The notes beneath the pieces are model-generated. The model was not told the DNA's origin and ran no database searches. It worked only from the letters and a program-made list of their open reading frames with translations. From Candidatus Jettenia sp. (GTDB lineage Bacteria > Planctomycetota > Brocadiia > Brocadiales > Brocadiaceae): 64,000 nucleotides of DNA. The stretch's first letter is position 1. Every line of letters begins with the position of its first letter. Below are positions 47,953 to 55,640 of this stretch, piece after piece. A program made the translations under genes and the position numbers. The stretch spans positions 2,943,659 through 3,007,658 of the forward strand of contig CP091278.1 of assembly GCA_021650895.1 (NCBI GenBank). The letters run 5' to 3'.

Positions 47953-48120
47953 ATGTGTATGAGTTGTGGTTGTGGTGAGGCAAATGCTGATCATGGGAAC
48001 AAGGATCATATTACCATGGAGGATATCGAAAAAGCAGCAAAAGCAGCCGGAACGACGCCAGAGGAAGTTGTGCAAAACATACAACATACCGTACAAGAGC
48101 AAAAGAAAAGTAAACAATAA
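47953..48120 (+). CDS. Small Cys-rich conserved protein
   Basis: 55 aa, too short for standard calling. N-terminus MCMSCGCGEANADHGNKDH, with four Cys in the first seven residues' span and a GEANADHG stretch, followed by a helix DIEKAAKAAGTTPEEVVQNI. Short proteins of this kind (CxSCGCG...DHG...ITMxDLEKAAKAA) are familiar from several phyla, with no known function. A clear AAAGGTGGTGAT ribosome-binding site precedes ATG 47953, and codon use is normal. The Cys cluster suggests metal or persulfide binding; it follows the MBL-rhodanese gene. Confidence 0.8.
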   Translation: MCMSCGCGEANADHGNKDHITMEDIEKAAKAAGTTPEEVVQNIQHTVQEQKKSKQ

Positions 48121-48219
48121 CCTGTGGTTCATTCTGACGACGGGACACCCCTATGCTGAATGGAATATGGTATCGAATATTCCATGAGATGGTGTTAATT
48201 GTGCGGTAATAAAAACACA

Positions 48220-48301
48220 ATGGTGGCCAACCCAGGCCATGAAGCGCCCAATAACCCTGGCGCTTCACTCCACGGCCGGGCGGAGATATACCGCCCGGCC
48301 T
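48220..48301. other. GC-rich cluster of three adjacent hairpins (possible structured RNA or terminator)
   Basis: TGGCC-AACCCA-GGCCA near 48222-48240; GAAGCGCC (48241-48248) with GGCGCTTC (48259-48266), perfect 8 bp; GGCCGGGCGG (48274-48283) with CCGCCCGGCC (48291-48300), perfect 10 bp. Such GC-rich stems stand out in an AT-rich gap of 323 bp. The last stem could terminate transcription after the small Cys-rich gene, but only TCTCCTTATG follows it, not a U-run. Confidence 0.5.
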
Positions 48302-48443
48302 CTCCTTATGTAAGATTTGCGATGAAATAACTCTCTTAAAATCTCTCAATAATTTCTCGTTTACTTTGCCCGAAGTTATCGGTATACTAGCAATGAAACA
48401 TCTGAATTAACCCCTGAAATTTAATTCAAGTATAGGGTTAAAC

Positions 48444-49259
48444 GTGTATTCTATCAGCCAGTATTACTTTCATGAATTTAAGATCACACCAGGACATCGG
48501 GCGAATTATGCCACCCTCTGTAATTCTGAATTTAAAACAAACCAATGGGGCATGAAATACTCCCCTGCCAATAACTATTCGAGAGAATATAAGATCCTCT
48601 CACTCTTCTCACATCCTCAAATCCCTGGGAGATACAAAGAGGGAAATGATATCATGTATAAGGATGGTAAATCGGTGATAGCCCAGAACTACCTCATTAT
48701 GACGCACTTCGAGGGGGAAGACATCGTTGAATATTACCGGAAAAAGGATTTGCCGGATCAACGTGAAATCGGACACGTGATTCAATATTTTTCCCATGCT
48801 ACGTTGCCCTTACAGCACATCCATTCCAAAGGATATATTCATTCGGATATCAAACCGGGTCATCTCATTCTAAACCCTTGTACTGGTACAGTAGCGCTGA
48901 TAGATCTTGAATGTACTATAAAAATAGGTGAAATTATTTGTGGTATGAGCAAGGAATATGCCTCACCGGAACAAAAACAGATGATCCGATTATTACGGAA
49001 TCTCACTGATGGCGAAAACGAAAAATCTGTGCTGCAAAAAGTCCAACTGAATCCAACTTCTGACCTTTATTCTATCGGTCTGATTCTTTATCAGGTTTTA
49101 ACACGAAAATTATGGCAAGAGGCAAATATCCCTCCCAAAGAAATCAACAAAACCGTTCCGGATAAATTAGACAGAATTATTTTAGGACTATTGGAAGAAA
49201 ACCCTAATAATCGTATCCATTCCGCGGAAACATTAAAAGCCGAATTAGAAGCAATATAG
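48444..49259 (+). CDS. Atypical Ser/Thr protein kinase-like protein
   Basis: 271 aa, cytosolic, GTG start. Kinase fold: putative ATP Lys in NQWGMKYS, catalytic loop HSDIKPGHLIL (catalytic Asp and Lys kept, the Mg-binding Asn replaced by His), DLE in place of DFG, then SPEQ (APE-like) and DLYSIGLILYQVLT. No glycine-rich loop is evident. So it may be a weakly active kinase or a pseudokinase. No sensor or membrane helix. Not obviously linked to neighbours. Confidence 0.78.
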   Translation: MYSISQYYFHEFKITPGHRANYATLCNSEFKTNQWGMKYSPANNYSREYKILSLFSHPQIPGRYKEGNDIMYKDGKSVIAQNYLIMTHFEGEDIVEYYRKKDLPDQREIGHVIQYFSHATLPLQHIHSKGYIHSDIKPGHLILNPCTGTVALIDLECTIKIGEIICGMSKEYASPEQKQMIRLLRNLTDGENEKSVLQKVQLNPTSDLYSIGLILYQVLTRKLWQEANIPPKEINKTVPDKLDRIILGLLEENPNNRIHSAETLKAELEAI

Positions 49260-50182
49260 CTTTTGTATCTGTTTGGCGAATTCATTCCGTTTCATCTTTT
49301 CAGACAATCTCTAAGGCTTATTCCCTTCATGAAGAATAACGTATTTTCCCTGTATCATGTCACAGGGTGGTATGTCACATTCCTGTGTCATGCTACACGG
49401 ATTCATTATTGTTTTATCAGTATCATTTTTATTAAATTTCGTATCGTACGATAACGTTTATAATCTTTTTTTATTCTAAATTATTATAGCAATACGTAAA
49501 TACTATAGATTTATTAGCCTTTGTAGTTCACTATGTTATTCTATTATTGACTTATTACGTAATAAAATTCAGTAATTCTATTGATTTATGAAAGAAGGTT
49601 TTTAGGACTTTTCCTGACAAGATGTAACATTCTATGATTTTTTTATAGTTTGGTATGCCATTTTCTATACATTTCCTCTCAATAACGAAAAAAATAGTAT
49701 CTGTCCATTAATTTATGATATCTTTATAATTTTTGTTTGTTGAGTGTTGTTTGTAAACTTTTATAACCACCTCTCATTCTCCTCCTTTACCTTATTGGAG
49801 CTATCCAAAAAATCTGAATAAGAAATAATAGTCTGAGTGGTAGTAAAAAATTTGAGATTTACGCATTCACTAACAAATACATAGTAACAGCACACCGAAT
49901 AATAGAAATTTTCTCATACCATGAGATTTATTTCCTGAGTTATTTAACCCCTTGCAATAAAAGGTAACACAGGAAACAAATCGTAATTATTAGTATGGAT
50001 AATTCTCTTATACTCGACCTTCGGTAACTTTTATCTTGTATCAAAATGTAGGGCAAGGCTTTAGCCTTGCTTCCCCCGCCTGAATATGTGCACGGGGAAG
50101 CAACCCTGAATAGTTACCCTACAGAATTGAGATTTCTATGTATTTAACCAGATCGATAACATTTTACACAAGGAGACATCGT
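49260..50182. other. AT-rich intergenic region with a Rep-E unit
   Basis: No convincing gene; a 63-codon frame at 49263-49454 has no ribosome-binding site and odd composition. Palindromic word TGTCACAGGGTGG... TGTGTCATG near 49360. Rep-E at about 50046-50123 (GTAGGGCAAGGCTTTAGCC, CCCCCGCCTGAATATGTGC, TAGTTACCCTAC). The next gene's ribosome-binding site is at 50171. Confidence 0.5.
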
Positions 50183-51403
50183 ATGGCTTTTAATCCCTTA
50201 AAAGAAAAAGGAATGCCTATTGAAAAACAGTTTAAAAACTGGAATGAATTGAATACCAAACCGTATGATAAGAATACCATTCATCCTTATGCAAGGACGG
50301 CCGGAATATTAATGAATGGGGTTGAGGTAGAAGGCGCCTTGTTTTCCCATCAGTTTGCCAGACATACCGATGATATGGAACTCAAGAAGAAGTTAGCATT
50401 GGTAAGAAGAATAGAGCAGTGCCAACAGAAAGAGATAAACTGGATGATACCCGCAAATGAGTCAAATTTAGAGGTAACCATAGGTTATGAGCAAGTTGCT
50501 GTTGACCTGACTGCATACCTGGCTGAAAACGAAAAAGACCCCTATGTGAAACAGGCATTTGATTTTGGACTCCTGGAGGATTTTGATCATCTCTACCGCT
50601 ATGCAAATCTTATGAAACTTACCATGGGAAAGGAAGCATCATCGGTTACGAAACAATATACAGAAATAACCGTGGGAAGGCCAACAGCGCTGGAACACCG
50701 TTATCCTTTTGATGACGTAAGAAGATATGCCGACAAGAATACAGCAGACCCGATGACCATTCTCCATATTCTAACGCTCCTTTCGGGTGAACAGCAGACA
50801 ATGAACTTTTATATGAATATAGGCAATAGGATAGAGGATCGCACAGGAAGAGGTCTTTACCTTGAAATTGCCCAAATTGAGGAACAACACGTAACCCATT
50901 ATGAGTCTTTGCTTGATCCGAGAATGAGTTGGTTTGAGCAGGCGTTTTTTCATGAATTAACCGAATGCTGGCTGTACTACTCATTGATGCAGAATGATTA
51001 TGACGACAGATCAAAGAGAGTTTGGGAGAAGAATCTTGCAATGGAAATTGAACATCTCAAGCTAGCTGCGGATATGATAAAAAAATATGAAAACCGTGAC
51101 CCACAAGAGCTTATCCCTTCCGGCTTCTCTCATCTCTTGTTGTTTAAGTCTAATATAGCTTACGTAGGACATATACTGAAAACTCAGTATAATTACAATG
51201 CCATGGATACGGAATTTGTTCCCGGAGAACGTGTTCCTAAAGATCACAGATACTATAAGCACCAGGAAATACTTAATGCAGGAGGCGTTCCAAGCCAGGA
51301 GGTTATTGAAAGAATCATCGATAAGGAAGGACATGATTACAGACAAGAACTGGCAGGACCGCATCCTGTTGAAGAGTACAGAGAGAAAATGGCCGTAACA
51401 TAA
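50183..51403 (+). CDS. Ferritin-like diiron-carboxylate protein
   Basis: 406 aa from ATG 50183 (AAGGAGACATCGT upstream); the frame extends to 50138 without support. No signal peptide. Two helix pairs carry a full diiron ligand set: E in SGEQQTMNFY, ExxH in IEEQHVTHYE, E in HELTECWLYY, ExxH in EIEHLKLAAD. The N-terminal half (to about 200) is also helical with EQVAVDL and may be a second four-helix unit. Could store iron or consume O2 or peroxide; substrate unknown. It is 24 bp before the PepSY gene, so probably co-transcribed. Confidence 0.72.
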   Translation: MAFNPLKEKGMPIEKQFKNWNELNTKPYDKNTIHPYARTAGILMNGVEVEGALFSHQFARHTDDMELKKKLALVRRIEQCQQKEINWMIPANESNLEVTIGYEQVAVDLTAYLAENEKDPYVKQAFDFGLLEDFDHLYRYANLMKLTMGKEASSVTKQYTEITVGRPTALEHRYPFDDVRRYADKNTADPMTILHILTLLSGEQQTMNFYMNIGNRIEDRTGRGLYLEIAQIEEQHVTHYESLLDPRMSWFEQAFFHELTECWLYYSLMQNDYDDRSKRVWEKNLAMEIEHLKLAADMIKKYENRDPQELIPSGFSHLLLFKSNIAYVGHILKTQYNYNAMDTEFVPGERVPKDHRYYKHQEILNAGGVPSQEVIERIIDKEGHDYRQELAGPHPVEEYREKMAVT

Positions 51404-51427
51404 ATTTATATCCAGGAGGAAATAATT

Positions 51428-51889
51428 ATGAAAAAAAGTACACGCATAAGGTCTTTGTTATTAGTAGTCAGCATGCTCCTTGCCACGATAGCAATAGCTG
51501 GAGCAGATGAGCTTCCGCCATCGGACAGCAAGCCACTCTCGGCAATCCTCAAATCGGTAGAAAAACAGGAATTGGGAATCATCACGAGTGCCGATTTCGA
51601 CGATTCGTTGTGGGAGATCAAGGTTTGCAAAAGTTCTGATTGCCTCAAACTTTACATAGACCCAAAGTCCGGTGAGGAGAAGCATCGAAAGACAGATAAT
51701 TCCGATGATGAATTGCCACCGGCAAACACCAAACCGCTCTCAGCGATCGTACAGTCGCTCGAAGACCGCAACCAGGGCGTCATCAAGGATGTCGAATTTG
51801 ATGATGGGCTTTGGGAAGTCGAACTTCGAGAAGATGGCAGGAAGATCAAGTTGTATATCGATCCCAGGACTGGAGAGACAAGACGTTGA
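51428..51889 (+). CDS. Exported tandem PepSY-like protein
   Basis: 153 aa. Signal peptide about 1-25 (ends AIAGADE), then two repeats of about 60 residues: LPPSDSKPLSAILKSVEK..., LPPANTKPLSAIVQSLED..., each ending in LYIDPKSGE or LYIDPRTGE, as in PepSY_2 domains. PepSY domains are thought to bind or inhibit peptidases or bind small ligands. The first repeat has an extra Cys pair (VCKSSDC). Strong ribosome-binding site AGGAGG. Downstream end is 24 bp before a Rep-C MITE. Confidence 0.82.
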   Translation: MKKSTRIRSLLLVVSMLLATIAIAGADELPPSDSKPLSAILKSVEKQELGIITSADFDDSLWEIKVCKSSDCLKLYIDPKSGEEKHRKTDNSDDELPPANTKPLSAIVQSLEDRNQGVIKDVEFDDGLWEVELREDGRKIKLYIDPRTGETRR

Positions 51890-51977
51890 GTAGAGAGAAT
51901 AGGCAAAGCCATCTAGTACACTGTCAACTTAATTTACCATAATAGACTCTCTCGTATGTGTCATCTATGAAAAAGCA

Positions 51978-52319
51978 TGTCAAGAAAAAATAATGTCCCT
52001 GTTGACAAAAAAACAAAGGAACTGTTTTCTTGCCATGCGTCCTTCCCGCTTAACTGGGGCTAATCAAGCTATTAAAGTATCGAGTGCATGAATGACAAAC
52101 GGGTTATTATCGTTCTCTTTCTCTTACCTTCTCTGAAATACCTTTGGCAATCGGTTTTCAGTCATCTATCGGTGCTCTTTGCTGAGCATGGTAATTTTAG
52201 ATTTAAACGAGGGCGGATCAACCATTGCGTTGGACCTCTTTGGGTCAATGACATTTGGATCTCATCCCTCTCTCAAGAAAACAGGTGCGAACCAGCCTTT
52301 CATGCCTTCTTACCCTGTT
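51978..52319 (-). ncRNA. Candidate bridge RNA region of the IS
   Basis: Long non-coding end downstream of the transposase. In IS1111-type elements the guide ('bridge') RNA is encoded in this end (established for the family; exact boundaries not seen here). Predicted by position only; I could not fold it. Confidence 0.35.
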
Positions 52320-53330
52320 TTACTTGATGAGATTGCCGGTGATCAGTCTGTCATTATATTTCTCACTCTTCCTCCATACGCTTAAAGATATTGCCGCTAT
52401 CTTACGACATACTGCATTATAGGCATTGTCATGACTGATACCTTTCAATCGCAAGGTATCGTAATAATTCCGTAAACCGCTCTTACCCTTTAAAACCGAA
52501 TGTCCTGCCATCTTGTATACGCATTTTAATATCCGATTTCCCCAAATCTTTTCACTCCCATATCCCCTGCCGTCACTTATCCTCCTATGCCTCACCAACC
52601 CACAGTAGCTGTAATATTTGTACTTACTGCTAAATCTCTCCGGGTCTATTACCTGGGAGACGATCTTCGCCGCCTGGATACTCCCAATACCGGGAATGCT
52701 CTTGAGATATTTTATCTCTTGAAATCCCTTACTGCATCGAACGATCTCTTTTCCATATTCCTGCCTGCTTTCTTCCATCTTCTCTAAAAGCTGATAGATC
52801 TGCGTACCAATAAATTTAAAGTCTGCTCGCTCTAATCCTTCAAGGAAACTCTCATCGTTATATAACGCTTCACCTTTGACTTTCTTCCCACTTTTCCGAA
52901 ATAAGGATTTGTATCGGTTCTTTAGCCTCACACCTTCTTCTATGAAATCCTGATACCCTGACATTAAACTCCTCAACCGTTCCCGCTTTGAACCATCATG
53001 ATATACAGCTACGAGAAAGCCTCCTCGTAAAAGATTCGACAGCTTCCGGGCATCCATCTTGTCCGTCTTTTTCTTCTTGTAGTCACCATTTGCTACTGGA
53101 TTGCATACGATCAACTCATCTACTTCTGGTCTTAATATCTCGTAGAGCCAGTTGCTTAATTCACACTCTTCAAAGGTCAGTTTCTTAACACCCTCTATGC
53201 CCCTCAAATACTTCACCAAAAGCCGACCGTTGCTCTCAATCGTCGTGTTGTCTACTTCCCTCCCTCTTTCATCCGTTACATTGAATGTACATGTTGACGA
53301 ATGTGCATCCAATCCTATATACTTTATCAT
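52320..53330 (-). CDS. IS110-family transposase (DEDD recombinase)
   Basis: 336 aa. N-terminal RuvC-like DEDD domain: Asp in YIGLDAHSS, Glu in LTFEECELS, and KKTDKMDARKLSNLL. C-terminal Tnp (transposase_20) domain with the helix-hairpin SIPGIGSIQAAKIVSQV, GLVRHRRIS and the nucleophile-type Ser in GHSVLKGKSG. The frame is intact, so it may be active. It cuts and joins DNA under guidance of the bridge RNA rather than through a classical DDE reaction. Confidence 0.93.
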   Translation of the reverse strand: MIKYIGLDAHSSTCTFNVTDERGREVDNTTIESNGRLLVKYLRGIEGVKKLTFEECELSNWLYEILRPEVDELIVCNPVANGDYKKKKTDKMDARKLSNLLRGGFLVAVYHDGSKRERLRSLMSGYQDFIEEGVRLKNRYKSLFRKSGKKVKGEALYNDESFLEGLERADFKFIGTQIYQLLEKMEESRQEYGKEIVRCSKGFQEIKYLKSIPGIGSIQAAKIVSQVIDPERFSSKYKYYSYCGLVRHRRISDGRGYGSEKIWGNRILKCVYKMAGHSVLKGKSGLRNYYDTLRLKGISHDNAYNAVCRKIAAISLSVWRKSEKYNDRLITGNLIK

Positions 53331-53611
53331 ACAGCCTCCTTTCCAAGGTTTAAAGTCTTACTCTACCTTCATTGGTGGTCTAAAGCCTTTATGATATTTA
53401 ATATCACAAAAGGTTATTGCCTGTTCAAGGCTTTTTAACCTCCTTGGAAGGACGCTGCTTTTTCATATTACCATTGCGAGGGGTATTTTCCCGAAGCAAT
53501 CTCTTTTGAAATGTCCAAGGGATTGCTTCGGACAATACCCTCGCAATGACACAGCCCCACGCAGTTGAACCGATACAAATCGTATTATCATGAATTATAT
53601 TGACAGTGTAC

Positions 53612-53776
53612 TCTGTTTGTCAGTGTGGTATATTCCCTATCCATGGGTGTATTCGAACAACACGGACAAACCATGTCCCCGTTCAAGGTGTACGGGGACA
53701 TGGTTTGTCCGTGCCACCCCGTTTAGCCTTATCGCACTACTCAAATTTACCTCTCTGACTTGTGGGTAATGATAAG
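53612..53776. repeat. Rep-B, truncated (right part only)
   Basis: Begins mid-element at TCTGTTTGTCAGTGTGG and runs to TTGTGGGTAATGATAAG. The missing left part is not found on the other side of Rep-C/IS. The remaining 53777-53999 has no gene or repeat I recognise. Confidence 0.7.
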
Positions 53777-53999
53777 CTTTTCTAAAGGGGGATTACCTCT
53801 TCTTTGTTTTGCTCTGGGCTTTGGCTTGCTCGCAATGATTGTGAGAAAATAACCTTTTGGGCAACTTCCGACATTAATCACCATATTTTATCAAAATAAA
53901 ATTATCTGGTGTAGGAAGAGGAAGATTTTTGCCTAAGCTTTAACTATAATAAAAAAATGTTTAGCAACCGATGAGATGAGAATTTCCTCTGCTCTATGT

Positions 54000-55499
54000 C
54001 TATGCTCTCCCGTAAATTTCAGTCATCCTGAGGAGTTTTTGTGTTATTTGCGGGTCCAATTGTGTAGGTAAAAGTCTCCATAGCCAATTCTTTTGCGTGG
54101 TAGCAGGGTAATTCATGCGAGTTTCCTCGCCAAGGCCAAGGATATCCTGCATAGGGAAGATTACTAAATTTGCAACAGATGCCATTGCAAGTCTGATAAA
54201 TTCCCAATGGATATCTTGCACAGAAACTTCCCGTCCAATGTATCGAAATAATCTTTCTTTATCTTCCTGCGTAGCCTCTTTCTCAAACCATCCTTTTACG
54301 GTGTTGTTGTCGTGAGTACCGGTATACACCAGACAATTCTTTATATGATTGTGTGGTGCATAGGGGTTTGTAGGGAGATCCCACCCAAAGGCAAAGAGAA
54401 GCACCCGCATGCCAGGAAAGTCAAAATGGCGAATAATTTCTCTTACGTCAGGAGTAATGGTACCAAGGTCTTCAGCAATAATGGGAAGATAAGGGAAATG
54501 TTTCAGGAGCGTGGTAAACAGATTTTCCGCCGGAGCCTCAACCCAACGCCCGTGAATAGCTGTTTTTTCTGTTGAGGGGACTTCCCAATATGCAATAAAG
54601 CCCCGGAAATGATCTATTCGTATCATGTCAAAGAGATGTAAATTCTGCTGTATTCTTTGAGTCCACCAGGTATATCCTGTTTCTTTTAATCTATCCCATC
54701 GATACACAGGATTACCCCAGAGCTGCCCTGTCTTGCTAAAGTAATCAGGAGGTACACCCGCAACACAGTATGGTTGTTTTTTTTCATTAAGCTTAAATAA
54801 ATCAGGATTAGCCCAAACATCTGCACTATCATGGCACACGTAAATGGGCATGTCACCGAATATCTGGATGCCACGATTATTACAATAGCTTTTGAGTGAA
54901 GACCATTGTTGAAAGAACAAAAACTGAAGAAATTTTTCCATGGTAATTCTATCGTGATGCTGTTCTTTAAACATTTGTAAAGATTCTGGTTGTCTATCCC
55001 GTATTTCCCACGGCCATTCACTCCAAGCCTGTCCGTGAAAATAATCTTTTAGTGCGATAAAAAGCACAAAATCTTCAAGCCAGTATGCGTTTTCAAAACA
55101 AAATTTTTCATATTCATAGGTATTGCTATTATCTTCCTTAAAACGTTCATATGCCTGGTAAAAAAGCTTTTTTTTATATACCATGGCTTTATGGTAGTCA
55201 GCCTGATTATCCGAGAAATCCGGAGTATCTTCAACATCGCTTTTTTCGAGGAGACCGTTCTGGATCATAAGATCCGGACTGATAAGCAAAGTATTACTTG
55301 CAAAAGCAGAGACGCTATTATAAGGAGAATTACCATGGATTAAATCGGTAGGATTTAATGGAAGTATCTGCCAAAAACTTTGTTTGGTTTCGGCAAGGAA
55401 ATCTGCAAACTTATAAGCCCATGGACCAAGATCACCTATTCCATACCGCGATGGGAGTGAAGTAATGTGAAGCAGAATACCGCTACCTCTTCTTTTCAT
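54000..55499 (-). CDS. malQ: 4-alpha-glucanotransferase (amylomaltase)
   Basis: 499 aa GH77, the classic length. Transfers alpha-1,4-glucan segments, releasing glucose; works in glycogen or maltodextrin turnover. N-terminus RRGSGILLHITSLPSRYGIGDLG is diagnostic; nucleophile Asp in IRIDHFRGF, acid Glu in IIAEDLGTIT, and the NPYAPHNH/YTGTHDNNT region. Cytosolic. Together with the phosphohexomutase upstream of it (same strand, 141 bp) and the GH15 enzyme at 9 kb it suggests that the cell stores and mobilises glycogen. Confidence 0.95.
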   Translation of the reverse strand: MKRRGSGILLHITSLPSRYGIGDLGPWAYKFADFLAETKQSFWQILPLNPTDLIHGNSPYNSVSAFASNTLLISPDLMIQNGLLEKSDVEDTPDFSDNQADYHKAMVYKKKLFYQAYERFKEDNSNTYEYEKFCFENAYWLEDFVLFIALKDYFHGQAWSEWPWEIRDRQPESLQMFKEQHHDRITMEKFLQFLFFQQWSSLKSYCNNRGIQIFGDMPIYVCHDSADVWANPDLFKLNEKKQPYCVAGVPPDYFSKTGQLWGNPVYRWDRLKETGYTWWTQRIQQNLHLFDMIRIDHFRGFIAYWEVPSTEKTAIHGRWVEAPAENLFTTLLKHFPYLPIIAEDLGTITPDVREIIRHFDFPGMRVLLFAFGWDLPTNPYAPHNHIKNCLVYTGTHDNNTVKGWFEKEATQEDKERLFRYIGREVSVQDIHWEFIRLAMASVANLVIFPMQDILGLGEETRMNYPATTQKNWLWRLLPTQLDPQITQKLLRMTEIYGRA

Positions 55500-55640
55500 G
55501 TTTCTCCTCGTTTATAAATCTTACAAAATCTGTTATATCCGTTTAAATGTGTAGGAAATTCAAACTCTTCGCTTTTCGTAAAAAATATTTTTACCTGGCA
55601 GATTCATTGCTTGTTTCATGGATCTGAGAAATGAAAATTA

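Larger units (their letters stand above)
51965..53471 (-). mobile_element. IS110-family (IS1111-type) insertion sequence
   Basis: 1507 bp between the two halves of Rep-C; CAT is present at both junctions. Sub-terminal inverted repeats ATGAAAAAGCA (51967-51977) and TGCTTTTTCAT (53456-53466), 11 of 11, set 2 and 5 bp in from the junctions, a hallmark of the IS1111 subgroup. A single DEDD transposase lies on the minus strand with 141 bp before it and 355 bp after it. Confidence 0.85.
51916..53611. mobile_element. Rep-C MITE copy 3, split by an insertion sequence
   Basis: Left part 51916-51964 (GTACACTGTCAACTTAATTT... to GTGTCAT), right part 53472-53611 (CATTGCGAGGGG... to TTGACAGTGTAC). The two parts together equal the 186 bp MITE in reverse orientation plus a CAT duplication. 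TA precedes the left end, but TC, not TA, follows the right end, where a truncated Rep-B begins. Confidence 0.82.

Noticed and set aside
49263-49454. 63-codon frame after the kinase gene.
   Set aside because: No ribosome-binding site, aromatic-rich random-looking composition, AT-rich intergenic DNA.
52088-52385. Two overlapping plus-strand frames (79 and 68 codons) in the IS non-coding end.
   Set aside because: They lie opposite the end of the transposase and in the region expected for the bridge RNA; no ribosome-binding site or recognisable domain.
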